A DNA stretch of 25,964 nucleotides from an uncultured Oscillospiraceae bacterium (GCA_910588935.1 CAJUSM010000041.1:1-25964); one strand, 5' to 3'. Positions 15,035-22,279 are shown, numbered from the stretch's first letter. Numbers and translations: made by a program. Notes: generated by a model not told the origin, from the sequence alone.

Positions 15035-15446
15035 GAGCATTCCCCGCTGCACCGGCTGCTTTGGGTGCTGGGTAAAAACCCCTGGCCAATGCGTTATCCA
15101 AGACGGCTATCATCTTACCGGCCGAGACCTGAGCAAATGCGCCCAATTAATTTTGGTAAGCCGCTGTGTATACGGCAGCCCAAGCCCCCCGGTAAAGGCT
15201 GTGCTGGACCGGGCTATTTCCTATATTCACCCAGATTTCGCCATTCGCCAGGGCAAAATGCACCACAAGCGCCGGTACTCCAACCAAATAACCCTAAGCG
15301 CCTATTTTTATGGAGAACACATCACCCCTCAGGAGCAGGCCACCGCCAGAAAAATCCTGCTGGCCAATGCTGTGAACTATGACGGCGCCGTAGGCTCTGT
15401 GTCGTTTTATTCCTCTATAGAAAAATTGGAGGAGGTTACCCTATGA
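14958..15446 (+). CDS. Flavodoxin-like protein with CxGCxGCW..C motif
   Basis: Protein of 162 residues related to the NADPH-dependent FMN reductase/iron-sulfur flavoprotein group. It starts with a beta strand (MKLIITDIKDF) and then has RCTGCFGCWVKTPGQCVIQDG (30-50), with Cys31, Cys34, Cys37 and Cys45. VSRCVYGSPSPPVKAVLDRAI (68-88) is the flavodoxin-type segment after the third strand. It lacks the N-terminal GSPR/K phosphate-binding loop, which its partner in the next gene has. The start is GTG with AGGAGA eight bases upstream, inside the end of the GNAT reading frame. It overlaps the next gene by 4 bp (ATGA). From memory, proteins of this pair often occur side by side in Clostridia. They may act together in redox chemistry (inference). 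Confidence 0.85.
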   Translation: MKLIITDIKDFSVPVQGPHQVIRANESIPRCTGCFGCWVKTPGQCVIQDGYHLTGRDLSKCAQLILVSRCVYGSPSPPVKAVLDRAISYIHPDFAIRQGKMHHKRRYSNQITLSAYFYGEHITPQEQATARKILLANAVNYDGAVGSVSFYSSIEKLEEVTL

Positions 15447-16072
15447 AAGCTGTGCTATTGAACGGCAGCCCTAAGCGGAAAGACAGCGCCAGCGCCTGTC
15501 TTTTGGCCTGCCTAAAGGCCTGCCTGCCGGAAAGCGTCTCTACTGTGGAGCTTTCCCTTTCCCGCCCTGTATTGCCGGAGGCCGCTTTTGACCAGCTGGA
15601 GGGCGCGGAGGCCTGGGTGTTCGCCTTTCCTTTATATGCAGACGGAGTCCCCTCCCACCTGCTCTCCTGCCTGCTCCAGCTGGAGGCCTTGCCTTTGTGC
15701 AGGGGCAAAAAGATTTTTGCCCTGGTAAACTGCGGATTTTACGAGGGCTCGCAAACAGAGCCTGCCCTGGAGGTTCTGCAGAACTGGTGCGGCAAGGCTG
15801 GCGCCCACTGGCAGGGAGGGGTAGGCACAGGGGGTGGCGGAAGCCTTGTTATGCTGCTTAAGCCCCCCTGGGGGCGGGGACCCTGCGCCTCCATCCACCG
15901 GGCCCTGACAGCCTTGGCCAAAGCAATGGCCCAGGGCCAGGCAATGGAAAACAGCTTTGTCACAGTGGATCTGCCCCGGTTTCTGTACCGCCTGGCAGGC
16001 CAGCTGGGTTGGCGGCAGATGATAAAGGCCAACGGCGGCCAAGGCAAAGACCTAAACCGCCAAATGGATTAG
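15443..16072 (+). CDS. NADPH-dependent FMN reductase-like flavoprotein (partner of preceding gene)
   Basis: Flavodoxin-fold protein of 209 residues. LNGSPKRKDSASA (6-18) is the FMN phosphate-binding loop, VFAFPLYADGVPSHLLSCL (about 54-72) the strand-3/helix-3 region, and FALVNCGFYEGSQTEPAL (about 92-109) the strand-4 region. A Gly-rich segment GVGTGGGGSL and a C-terminal RFLYRLAGQLGWRQMIKANG follow. It has no CxxC cluster, unlike the preceding protein. GGAGGAGG lies seven bases before the ATG, and the start overlaps the upstream stop as ATGA. Last gene of the prfC operon, ended by a strong terminator. The precise reaction cannot be assigned. Confidence 0.87.
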   Translation: MKAVLLNGSPKRKDSASACLLACLKACLPESVSTVELSLSRPVLPEAAFDQLEGAEAWVFAFPLYADGVPSHLLSCLLQLEALPLCRGKKIFALVNCGFYEGSQTEPALEVLQNWCGKAGAHWQGGVGTGGGGSLVMLLKPPWGRGPCASIHRALTALAKAMAQGQAMENSFVTVDLPRFLYRLAGQLGWRQMIKANGGQGKDLNRQMD

Positions 16073-16082
16073 CGGAAATACA

Positions 16083-16126
16083 ACAGGAGCCCTGCCAATG
16101 GTTTGGCAAAGCTCCTGTTTTGTTTT
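16083..16126 (+). terminator. Terminator of the prfC operon
   Basis: Two-part stem ACAGGAGC (16083-16090) / GCTCCTGT (16111-16118) with an inner TGCCAA / TTGGCA stem, then TTTGTTTT. Confidence 0.88.
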
Positions 16127-16158
16127 GATGTTCAGGGCAAGGGGTTGCGAGGATTTTA

Positions 16159-16929
16159 TTACAGCTTCAGCACAGCTCCCACTGGGTAGTGGTCAGAGAG
16201 ATACACGCCGTTTTCCTCATCCTTTGCCAAAAAAGCAGGCCCCGCCTCAGGCAGGTTGGTAAAAATATAGTCGATTTTCTCCGGCTCCTTTAGCCTGCCA
16301 AAATCGTGGAAAGTACCGCCCAGGGCCTTGGTCACATCCGCCAAAGCCTGGCCGCAGCCGGCAAAGCCCTGGGCGCTTTTGTACACCAGGCTATCTGGAA
16401 AAGCGTTAAAGTCCCCGGTTAAAATAACCGGCATAGGCCACTGGGCGTAGTCCTCCGCCATGCGGGCAAGAACCAGGCTTAAGCCCTGGGCCTGGGCCAC
16501 CGGCCCCTCATGGTCCAGGTGGGTGTTGTAAAACCTGACCAGCCCGCCTTCTCGGCTTTTTAGCACCCCGCAGGTGCAAATTCGGGGGCAGCTGCTTTGG
16601 TCTGTGGCAAAGCGGCTGCCAGGAACATGGGGTGTGTCTGAAAGCCAAAAGGTTTCTAGGCCCACCAGGTCAAAGGCATTGCGGCGGTAGGCAATTACAT
16701 TGCTCTCCCCCTCCAGGTCTGCCTCTCGGCCTGTGCCGCAGATCTCGTAATCGGGAAAGGCCTCCATCAGCCACCTGCGCATATGGGGCAGCGTCTCCTG
16801 AAAGCCGATCAGGTCCCCCTGATAGGCGGGAAAATGAGAGCGGACAAAATCCCGCCTGGCTGAAAAGGCATTTTTCCCGTCAGAGGGCACGTCCAACCGC
16901 AAATTGTATGTAAAAACCTTGATATCCAT
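16159..16929 (-). CDS. Endonuclease/exonuclease/phosphatase-fold metal-dependent hydrolase
   Basis: Protein of 256 residues with the complete EEP active site: Asn9 (TYNLR), Glu45 (GFQET), His137 and Asp139 (YNTHLDH), Asp173 and Asn175 (TGDFNAFPDS), Asp220 (KIDYIF) and Asp246-His247 (LSDHYPV). There is no signal peptide, so it is probably cytoplasmic. The superfamily covers AP endonucleases, phosphoesterases and sphingomyelinases. The overall length and the NLR/FWLSDTP motifs resemble the small bacterial phosphodiesterase-type members, but the substrate is not predictable. The start follows the pduL stop by three bases with no good SD of its own, so it is probably translated by coupling. Confidence 0.9.
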   Translation of the reverse strand: MDIKVFTYNLRLDVPSDGKNAFSARRDFVRSHFPAYQGDLIGFQETLPHMRRWLMEAFPDYEICGTGREADLEGESNVIAYRRNAFDLVGLETFWLSDTPHVPGSRFATDQSSCPRICTCGVLKSREGGLVRFYNTHLDHEGPVAQAQGLSLVLARMAEDYAQWPMPVILTGDFNAFPDSLVYKSAQGFAGCGQALADVTKALGGTFHDFGRLKEPEKIDYIFTNLPEAGPAFLAKDEENGVYLSDHYPVGAVLKL

Positions 16930-16932
16930 TGC

Positions 16933-17499
16933 TTACAGGATAATCTCCCCGTCCACAGTGCCGGGCAGGGCTGCGGCGTTGGATTCATCGGTATCCACAT
17001 GCATAGCCAGGGCGTACTTGGGGCTTACCCGGCACACCACATCCCCAAAAACCAGGCCGCGGCCATTGTAGTCCACCTTTACAGAGACCACCTGCTTGTC
17101 TGTTACCCCGGCCTCCTGGGCCTCCTGGGGGTTAAAGTGGATGTGGCGCTTGGCGGCGATGACGCCCTTCTCAATGGTGATCTCCCCGGCGGGGCCTTTC
17201 AGGGTGCAGCCCGGGGTGCCCTCCAGGTCTCCCGACTCCCGAATGGGGGCGGTAACCCCTAGCTTCCGGGCATCGGTAAGGGAAATTTCCACCTGGGTTT
17301 CCGGCCGGGTGGGGCCAAGAATGGACATGGACATAGAACCCTTGGGCCCAATTACCTCTACCTTTTCCGCACAGGCAAACTGGCCGGGCTGGGAAAGGTC
17401 CTTTTTGTTGGTCAGCGCAGCCCCCGGGCCAAAGAGGGCGGCCAGGTCGGCGTCAGAAACATGGACATGATGGGCTGAGGTTTCAACCATAACTTTCAT
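16933..17499 (-). CDS. pduL: PduL-type phosphate acyltransferase (phosphotransacylase)
   Basis: Transfers acyl groups between CoA and phosphate (acetyl- or propionyl-phosphate formation), an alternative to Pta. Protein of 188 residues with two similar beta-barrel halves and the metal-binding motifs HHVHVSDADLAALFG (10-24) and KRHIHFNPQEAQEAG (about 117-131), plus MHVDTDESNAA near the end. There is no N-terminal encapsulation peptide and no microcompartment gene nearby, so it probably works in the cytosol in acetate/propionate energy metabolism. AGGAGG lies eight bases before the ATG. It has its own promoter. The EEP gene follows in the same transcript. Confidence 0.94.
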   Translation of the reverse strand: MKVMVETSAHHVHVSDADLAALFGPGAALTNKKDLSQPGQFACAEKVEVIGPKGSMSMSILGPTRPETQVEISLTDARKLGVTAPIRESGDLEGTPGCTLKGPAGEITIEKGVIAAKRHIHFNPQEAQEAGVTDKQVVSVKVDYNGRGLVFGDVVCRVSPKYALAMHVDTDESNAAALPGTVDGEIIL

Positions 17500-17538
17500 T
17501 GGAACATCCTCCTAAAATTTGCAAAAAATTCTATTTTG

Positions 17539-17567
17539 ATTATACTCCTGCCCCCCAGAAAAAGCAA
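17539..17567 (-). promoter_or_regulatory. Promoter of pduL
   Basis: Minus-strand TTGCTT (17567-17562) and perfect TATAAT (17544-17539), 17-bp spacer, about 40 bp before the start codon. Confidence 0.65.
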
Positions 17568-17607
17568 CCGGAAATCTGGAGGGAGGGGAGATTTTTAGGG
17601 GCTGGGC

Positions 17608-18195
17608 CTATTCTGCCTGGTCCTTTGCCACGTCGCAGCCCAGCTGGTCAATTGTCTCCCGGAGCTTTAAAAAGTCCTCAAAGGCGGCGGGCTTTTGGCC
17701 TGGGTTGCGCAGCAGGGCGGCGGGGTGAAGGGTTGCCATCATCAGCACCCCAGACTTTTCTACAAAATTGCCGTGCTGCTTGGTAATCTTTATATTGGGG
17801 TCCATTAAGCGCGTGGCGGCTACCCGGCCCAGGCACACCAAAACGCGGGGGCGCACCAGGGCAAACTGGTTGCGCAGCCAGCCAATGCAGGCCTCTTGCT
17901 CCCCTGGCAGGGGATCCCGGTTTTGGGGCGGACGGCACTTTACAATATTGGCAATATACACGTTGGACTTGCGGTCCAAATCCACGGCAGCCAGCATTTT
18001 ATCCAGCAGCTGGCCGCCCCGGCCCACAAAGGGCTCCCCCTGCAGGTCTTCATGCTCTCCAGGCCCTTCTCCCACAAACATTACCTTGGCCCGGCGGTTG
18101 CCCACGCCAAACACCACATTGCGCCGGCCTGCGCACAGCCCGCATTTTTCACAGCGCATACAGGCTGCCTCCAGCTCTTCCCAGTCCTGATACAA
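17608..18195 (-). CDS. Family 4 uracil-DNA glycosylase (iron-sulfur)
   Basis: Removes uracil from DNA. Protein of 195 residues with motif I GEGPGEHEDLQGEPFVGRGGQ (42-62) and motif II HPAALLR (157-163). The [4Fe-4S] cysteines are Cys15 and Cys18 (CEKC), Cys87 (VKCRPP) and Cys102 (EACIGWL). Two further cysteines (12 and 21) flank the first pair. The start is TTG directly after the TAA of the upstream membrane-protein gene, with AAGGAGG eight bases upstream, so it is coupled to that gene. No terminator is obvious after it. It is the third gene of the mreB-like operon. Confidence 0.93.
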   Translation of the reverse strand: MYQDWEELEAACMRCEKCGLCAGRRNVVFGVGNRRAKVMFVGEGPGEHEDLQGEPFVGRGGQLLDKMLAAVDLDRKSNVYIANIVKCRPPQNRDPLPGEQEACIGWLRNQFALVRPRVLVCLGRVAATRLMDPNIKITKQHGNFVEKSGVLMMATLHPAALLRNPGQKPAAFEDFLKLRETIDQLGCDVAKDQAE

Positions 18196-19242
18196 TTATG
18201 CCGCCTCCTTTCTGCCCTGCTTTCTTGCATACCAGAATTGGTCTGCCACAACCAGCAGCGCTCCGGCAATCACCACCAGATAATAAGTAAAAAACCGCCA
18301 CACCATTACCGCGGCGTACAGGTCGTTATTTACAAAGTATGGGCGCAAAAAATTGGAAAACCCGATTTCCTGGGCGCCCGAGGCCCCAGGCATGGGCATA
18401 AAGGAGACCGAGGCCTGAAGCAGGCTTTGCATTGCCACAATTTCCCCAAAGCCTGCCTGGCTGTAGCCAAAGGCGCGAAAGACAAAGTAGAGCACGCTCA
18501 TCTGTAAGATAAACTGGGGCACAGAGAGCAGAATGCCGTATATTACGCTTTTCTTTTTCTCTTTAAAATTCTCTGTATAGCTTTGGAAATCCGCCTGAAA
18601 TTTATCAATGGTTTTGGCCAGCTGAAACCGCTTGGCCAGCTTGGGAAAGCGCCCGATCAGCCACTTGGCAGCCCGACAGATAAGGCCCAGCACCGGGGGA
18701 TAATACATGGAGCCAAAGAACACAATAGAGAGCCCATTGACCGCCAGGCCCACCACAATAAAGGGGATAATGGTAGGGTTTTCCCGGGAAATTTTGCCGT
18801 ACATAAAAGCAAAGGAAAGCAAAGAGCAGGCCACAAAGGCGCATTGATAGCAAAAAAATTTCATTATCAGCACCGCGGTAGAAAGGCCTACCGGCACCTT
18901 ATCCCGGCGCAGGTAGGCCGCCTGCATGGGCTGGCCGCCGGTAGAGCTGGGGGTAATGTAGGAGTAATAAATGCCGATTAGGCTGATTTTTAAGCTGGAG
19001 CCCAGCGTCATGGGCAGGCCCTGGCTGTGCATAAGCAGGCGGATTACCCCCCCTTCAAAAAAGAAAAAGACGACACTCACCACAATCGCCATCCCTAAAA
19101 AGCCAGGGGTAAGGTGCGTAATGGTGTAAAACACATTGCCAAACTCCCGGTTAAAAACCCCAAACAGCAATACAGCCACAATGGTGACCCCAATATAGAG
19201 CAGCCCCCAAGGTATCTTCTTTTTTTTCTTTGTGTTTTCCAA
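18196..19242 (-). CDS. LPG-synthase-TM/UPF0104-type flippase-like membrane protein
   Basis: Integral membrane protein of 348 residues with about eight hydrophobic segments. It belongs to the family of the flippase domain of lysylphosphatidylglycerol synthase (MprF). Markers are FFFFEGGVIRLLM, SLIGIYYSYITPSSTGGQPMQAAYLRRDKV and the late SVSFMPMPGASGAQEIGF. The catalytic cytoplasmic domain of MprF is absent. Such stand-alone proteins probably move lipids across the membrane, but most are untested. The chosen start is TTG at 19242, nine bases after AGGAGG. A longer in-frame TTG at 19269 would place that SD inside the gene. Second gene of the mreB-like operon, 49 bp after it. Confidence 0.88.
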   Translation of the reverse strand: MENTKKKKKIPWGLLYIGVTIVAVLLFGVFNREFGNVFYTITHLTPGFLGMAIVVSVVFFFFEGGVIRLLMHSQGLPMTLGSSLKISLIGIYYSYITPSSTGGQPMQAAYLRRDKVPVGLSTAVLIMKFFCYQCAFVACSLLSFAFMYGKISRENPTIIPFIVVGLAVNGLSIVFFGSMYYPPVLGLICRAAKWLIGRFPKLAKRFQLAKTIDKFQADFQSYTENFKEKKKSVIYGILLSVPQFILQMSVLYFVFRAFGYSQAGFGEIVAMQSLLQASVSFMPMPGASGAQEIGFSNFLRPYFVNNDLYAAVMVWRFFTYYLVVIAGALLVVADQFWYARKQGRKEAA

Positions 19243-19291
19243 GCGCCATTTCCTCCTAATTATATTCAATAGTATGCCCAGGGCTTATGTA

Positions 19292-20320
19292 TCAGCTGCC
19301 CCCATAGGTCATTAGCGGCGAGATCCTGCCGTGCTCTCCCCGTTCCATTTTATCAATAAACCGGATGGCCTGGCCCGCCCCTGTTACCACACAGTCCTCG
19401 GGGCTATCGAAAGACACCACAGGCACCTTTGTCTTTTTCTGGATTAAGGTAGAGAGCCCATATAGGTTGGCAGAGCCCCCGGTAAGATAAATGCCGTCGG
19501 TAAAAATATCCGCCAGCAGCTCTGGGGGGGTAAGCTCCAGGGTGGCCTGCACCGTGCGCACAATGGCAATGGCCGGCTCGATCAGGGCCTCAATCATATG
19601 GTCCGAGGTCATTACCGTAGACCTGGGCAGCCCGCAGGAGAGGTCCAGCCCCCGCAGGGTAAAGGTGGTCAGCCGCCGGCGGGGGTAGGCGCAGCCAATG
19701 GCAATTTTTGCCGCCTCCGCCATGCGCTCCCCAATCACCAGCCCAAACTCCCGGCGGACATACTTCATGATGGCCTCGGTAAAGTCTCCCCCCGCTGTAT
19801 GGGTAGAGTTGGCAATGGCAATGCCGTTTAGGGAGATCACAGCCATATCGGTAGCCCCCTCTCCCACATCCACAATCATGCAGCCATGGGGCGCGGCAAT
19901 GTCTACCCCGGCGCCAATGGCAGCCGCCACCGGCTCCTCGATGAGGGCCACCTTTCGGGCCCCGGCCGCGCTAATGGCGTCTACCACCGCCCGGCGCTCC
20001 ACCTCGGTAACCCCGCAGGGCACGCTGACCACCACCCGGGGGGTAAACACCCGGCTGCGGCCCACCTGGCGCAGGTAGTAGGCAATTAAGTGCTCGGCTA
20101 AAGAAAGGTCAGAAATCACGCCGTTGTTCAAGGGCCGGGCTACCATAACCCGGTCTGAGGTGCGGCCCAACATCTTGTATGCCTCGTTGCCAATTGCTAC
20201 CACTTCGTCGGTGTAATTATCCACGGCGATCACCGCGGGCTCATTGAGCACAATCCCTTTTCCATCCTGATAAACCTTAAACCGGGCTGTGCCCAGATCA
20301 ATGGCAATATCGTTTCCCAT
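19292..20320 (-). CDS. MreB/Mbl-family actin-like protein with altered phosphate-2 motif
   Basis: Actin-fold cytoskeletal protein of 342 residues, usual length for MreB/Mbl. Phosphate-1 IDLGTARFKVY (7-17), GKGIVLNEPAVIAVD (20-34), EEPVAAAIGAG (128-138), phosphate-2 region VDVGEGATDMAVIS (150-163), GERMAEAAKIAIG, TPPELLADIFTDGIYLTGGSANL near the C-terminal third. In MreB the phosphate-2 loop is normally DIGGGTTD. Here it reads DVGEGATD, with Glu154 and Ala156 replacing Gly and Thr, which may change nucleotide binding. The C-terminus (KMERGEHGRISPLMTYGGS) is also unusual. No mreC/mreD follow. The next genes are a lipid flippase-like protein and a UDG. AAGGAAGG lies six bases before the ATG. Probably a paralogue beside a canonical MreB elsewhere. 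Confidence 0.9.
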   Translation of the reverse strand: MGNDIAIDLGTARFKVYQDGKGIVLNEPAVIAVDNYTDEVVAIGNEAYKMLGRTSDRVMVARPLNNGVISDLSLAEHLIAYYLRQVGRSRVFTPRVVVSVPCGVTEVERRAVVDAISAAGARKVALIEEPVAAAIGAGVDIAAPHGCMIVDVGEGATDMAVISLNGIAIANSTHTAGGDFTEAIMKYVRREFGLVIGERMAEAAKIAIGCAYPRRRLTTFTLRGLDLSCGLPRSTVMTSDHMIEALIEPAIAIVRTVQATLELTPPELLADIFTDGIYLTGGSANLYGLSTLIQKKTKVPVVSFDSPEDCVVTGAGQAIRFIDKMERGEHGRISPLMTYGGS

Positions 20321-20375
20321 GCAGAACCTTCCTTAACTCCCTGGTACAATGCTGTATTTTGCATATATAAGGTAT

Positions 20376-20404
20376 AGTATACCACATATGGTTGGGTTTT
20401 TCAA
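20376..20404 (-). promoter_or_regulatory. Promoter of the mreB-like operon
   Basis: Minus-strand TTGAAA (20404-20399) and TATACT (20381-20376), 17-bp spacer, about 55 bp before the start codon. Confidence 0.65.
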
Positions 20405-20508
20405 GCATATTGGGGAATATGGGAGTGTGCAAACGAGGAGATAAAGGCAAGCGAGAAAAGAAAAAAACGCGGGTCTCAGATGCCGAGAGAAAATGGGAAA
20501 AGTTTCGT

Positions 20509-20529
20509 AGACTTCGCTTCGCGAAGTCT
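20509..20529. repeat. Perfect hairpin at the edge of the dispersed repeat
   Basis: AGACTTCGC / GCGAAGTCT, a 9-bp perfect stem with loop TTC. Its right arm is the beginning of the dispersed repeat copy at 20524-20585. Confidence 0.6.
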
Positions 20530-20585
20530 TACCTTTCTCAAAGGCTTCGGGGTGTGGGACGGCGCCCCGCGACCTTGCCCCAGGG
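20524..20585 (+). repeat. Dispersed intergenic repeat, copy 1
   Basis: About 61 bp starting AAGTCTTACCTTTCTCAAAG and ending GACCTTGCCCCAGG. A second copy lies inverted at 22075-22135. By eye about 45 of 61 positions agree, with both ends most similar and a variable but self-complementary centre (GGGACGGCGCCCC here, TTGAGATGGAGTCTCAA in the other copy). No coding sense is seen in it. Confidence 0.65.
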
Positions 20586-20589
20586 GGAA

Positions 20590-20606
20590 GGTCCCCGGTG
20601 GGGACC
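20590..20606. repeat. Palindrome in the 20.4-20.86 kb gap
   Basis: Perfect stem GGTCCCC / GGGGACC around a three-base loop, just after the dispersed repeat. Confidence 0.55.
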
Positions 20607-20632
20607 GTTCTGACCCGGTCTACGCTGCCGCT

Positions 20633-20679
20633 CCGGTCGGTGCTGGACGTGTGCCACTGGCACACAGCACCCGAGCCGG
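20633..20679. repeat. Long nested palindrome
   Basis: Outer arms CCGGTCGGTGCT (20633-20644) and AGCACCCGAGCCGG (20666-20679) enclose a near-perfect inner palindrome GTGTGCCA-C-TGGCACAC (20649-20665). It could form a long stem in DNA or RNA. The remainder of the gap up to the M23 gene (20680-20820) contains a short hairpin near 20713-20735 and otherwise nothing I can name. Confidence 0.55.
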
Positions 20680-20821
20680 CAGGCGAGACCCCATCCATCA
20701 CAAAAAATAGTTCGGGATGTAATTCCGACATATCCCTTTAAAAATAGACTCTCCCCTTCTCCCTCCACCCAAATCCACAAAAATCTCCATCAGAAAGATA
20801 TCAGCTCCCCCTGTTCTAAAA

Positions 20822-20858
20822 GCCCCCCTCTGGCTCATAACCTAAATCGAAAGGGGGC
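20822..20858 (+). promoter_or_regulatory. Possible hairpin covering the ribosome-binding site of the M23 gene
   Basis: GCCCCC (20822-20827) can pair with GGGGGC (20853-20858), the SD of the peptidase gene (ATG at 20865). A 25-base loop lies between. It may hold the site closed in the mRNA. Six base pairs with a long loop is a modest structure. Confidence 0.3.
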
Positions 20859-20864
20859 AGGCAA

Positions 20865-21890
20865 ATGTTTTGTTCTGTAAAAATAAAAAAACAGGCTCTG
20901 GCCCTTCTCTTCCTCCTTGGGGCCGGGTTCATCCTGGTGGTTTCCAGCCTCAGCCGGGTTTTGGCTGCCAGCGCCGAGCCCAAAAAGGACCTGATTCGGT
21001 GGGTGGATTTTGATGTTCCCGCCTCTCTGCTGGCCCAGGCCCTAGAGCTGGACACCGCCTCGTATGCCGAGGAAACCACCCATATCAATTGGATTGACCT
21101 GCTGGCCTATTTGGCTGCCCGCTATGGCGGCGACTTCTCTCTGCTAAAGCAGGCAGACCTGGCGGAGGCTTTGGAGCGCTGCCAGCAGGGGGAAAGCTTT
21201 TCGCAAATCACCCAAAACTCCAAGCTTTTCCAGTACTACCGCCAGGCCTATGGGGCGGTGCTGGCTGGGTTTTTAGGGGAGTATCAAATCCAAACGGAAA
21301 CCGGGGGCTGGGAATCCCACTACGGCCTGAAAGCCTTTTCTCCAATTGCCAAAACATTTCCCTATCAGGATTACGATGACTTTGGGGTCAGCCGGGAGTA
21401 CGGCTACCACCGGCGGCACCTGGGCCACGACATGATGGCCGCTGTAGGCACCCCGGTGATTGCGGTAGAGTCTGGGGTGGTGGAGGCCCTGGGCTGGAAT
21501 CAGTACGGCGGCTGGCGGGTGGGCATCCGCAGTTTTGACGGCCTGCGGTACCACTACTATGCCCACCTGCGCAAGGACCGGCCCTTTGCCCAGGGGTTGG
21601 AAGTGGGCAATACCGTGATGGCCGGGGACGTGATTGGCTATGTGGGCCGCACCGGCTACAGCGCCAAAGAAAACGTGAACGGCATTGAGCAGGCCCACCT
21701 GCACTATGGCCTGCAGCTGATTTTTGATGAAAGCCAGAAAGAGGGGAATGGGGAAATCTGGGTGGACGTGTACCAGCTTTGCCGCCTGCTGCGCAGCAAC
21801 CAAAGCGCCGTGCAGCGCAACGACGAGACAAAGGAGTGGAGCCGCGCTGTCCCCTACCAGGAGGAACCTGGCCGGCAAGGGGAAAGCTAA
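20865..21890 (+). CDS. M23-family (LytM/lysostaphin-like) metallopeptidase, membrane-anchored or secreted
   Basis: Predicted peptidoglycan endopeptidase or regulator of 341 residues. The N-terminal signal or anchor spans about 10-35 (ALALLFLLGAGFILVVSSLS, then VLAASA). A helical region follows (about 40-150). The M23 domain (about 175-300) carries His185-x3-Asp189 (HLGHD), the beta-sheet GTPVIAVESGVVEALGWNQYGGW, His234 in YYAHLRKD and the HxH pair His278/His280 (AHLHYG). All zinc ligands and the catalytic His are in place, so the enzyme is probably active. The central GYHRRHLGHDMMA is typical of Clostridial M23 proteins, some of which are sporulation-linked. That link is not shown here. The SD AAAGGGGG lies seven bases before the ATG. 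No convincing promoter seen. It stands alone between two repeat-rich gaps. Confidence 0.92.
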   Translation: MFCSVKIKKQALALLFLLGAGFILVVSSLSRVLAASAEPKKDLIRWVDFDVPASLLAQALELDTASYAEETTHINWIDLLAYLAARYGGDFSLLKQADLAEALERCQQGESFSQITQNSKLFQYYRQAYGAVLAGFLGEYQIQTETGGWESHYGLKAFSPIAKTFPYQDYDDFGVSREYGYHRRHLGHDMMAAVGTPVIAVESGVVEALGWNQYGGWRVGIRSFDGLRYHYYAHLRKDRPFAQGLEVGNTVMAGDVIGYVGRTGYSAKENVNGIEQAHLHYGLQLIFDESQKEGNGEIWVDVYQLCRLLRSNQSAVQRNDETKEWSRAVPYQEEPGRQGES

Positions 21891-21937
21891 TTGCTTGAGG
21901 GTTCCAGTTCCCTTTCTGGCCTGTGGGCAATTTTGAT

Positions 21938-21982
21938 AAACGCGCCGCTAAGATTGGTAGATACCGGTTTTAGGGCGCGTTT
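21938..21982 (+). terminator. Hairpin terminator after the M23 gene
   Basis: AAACGCGCC (21938-21946) pairs with GGCGCGTTT (21974-21982), and the inner CTAAGATTGGT pairs with ACCGGTTTTAG using G-U pairs, giving about 20 bp with one bulged G. The G-U pairs work only in a plus-strand RNA, which fits transcription from the M23 gene. The T-tract is short. Confidence 0.6.
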
Positions 21983-22074
21983 GCTATATGCCTCAAGGGG
22001 AGTGTCCAGGCCGAAGCGTTTATGATAAGACGGGGTTTGCCGGGATTTCATCCTGAATTTTTTTGATTTTTTGG

Positions 22075-22135
22075 CCTGGGGCAAGACCTTGAGACTCCAT
22101 CTCAAACCCTGCAATCTTTGGGAAAGATAAGACTT
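22075..22135 (-). repeat. Dispersed intergenic repeat, copy 2 (inverted)
   Basis: Read on the minus strand it starts AAGTCTTATCTTTCCCAAAG and ends GGTCTTGCCCCAGG, matching the copy at 20524-20585. Its centre is a clean hairpin (TTGAGA / TCTCAA). The rest of the gap 21983-22230 holds no recognisable gene. Confidence 0.65.
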
Positions 22136-22233
22136 TACCAGGACCACCCGTCATCTTTCTTTTGGGTGTTTCCCCTTAAAGCTACACGGTGGACGAACAC
22201 TAAGCAGGCACAGAATCCAATATTTTGTCTAAT

Positions 22234-22277
22234 TCCACAGCTTACGCCTGCTTTTGTGGAGCTTTATCTTATCCACT
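22234..22277 (+). promoter_or_regulatory. Degenerate hairpin and DnaA-box-like site before the first tandem paralogue
   Basis: TCCACA (22234-22239) and TGTGGA (22255-22260) form an inverted repeat corresponding to the terminator hairpin at 23436-23462. TTATCCACT (22269-22277) differs by one base from the DnaA box TTATCCACA and ends two bases before the -35 box, exactly as in the copy at 23471-23479. Confidence 0.45.
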
Positions 22278-22279
22278 TA

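Noticed and set aside
20333..20731. Minus-strand reading frame of 132 codons in the repeat-rich gap
   Set aside because: It runs across the palindromes, the dispersed repeat and the promoter of the mreB-like gene. The translation shows no domain or export signal.
21887..22147. Minus-strand frame of 86 codons sharing KSYLSQRL with a frame near 20520
   Set aside because: The similarity comes from the DNA repeat at both places, not from a protein family.
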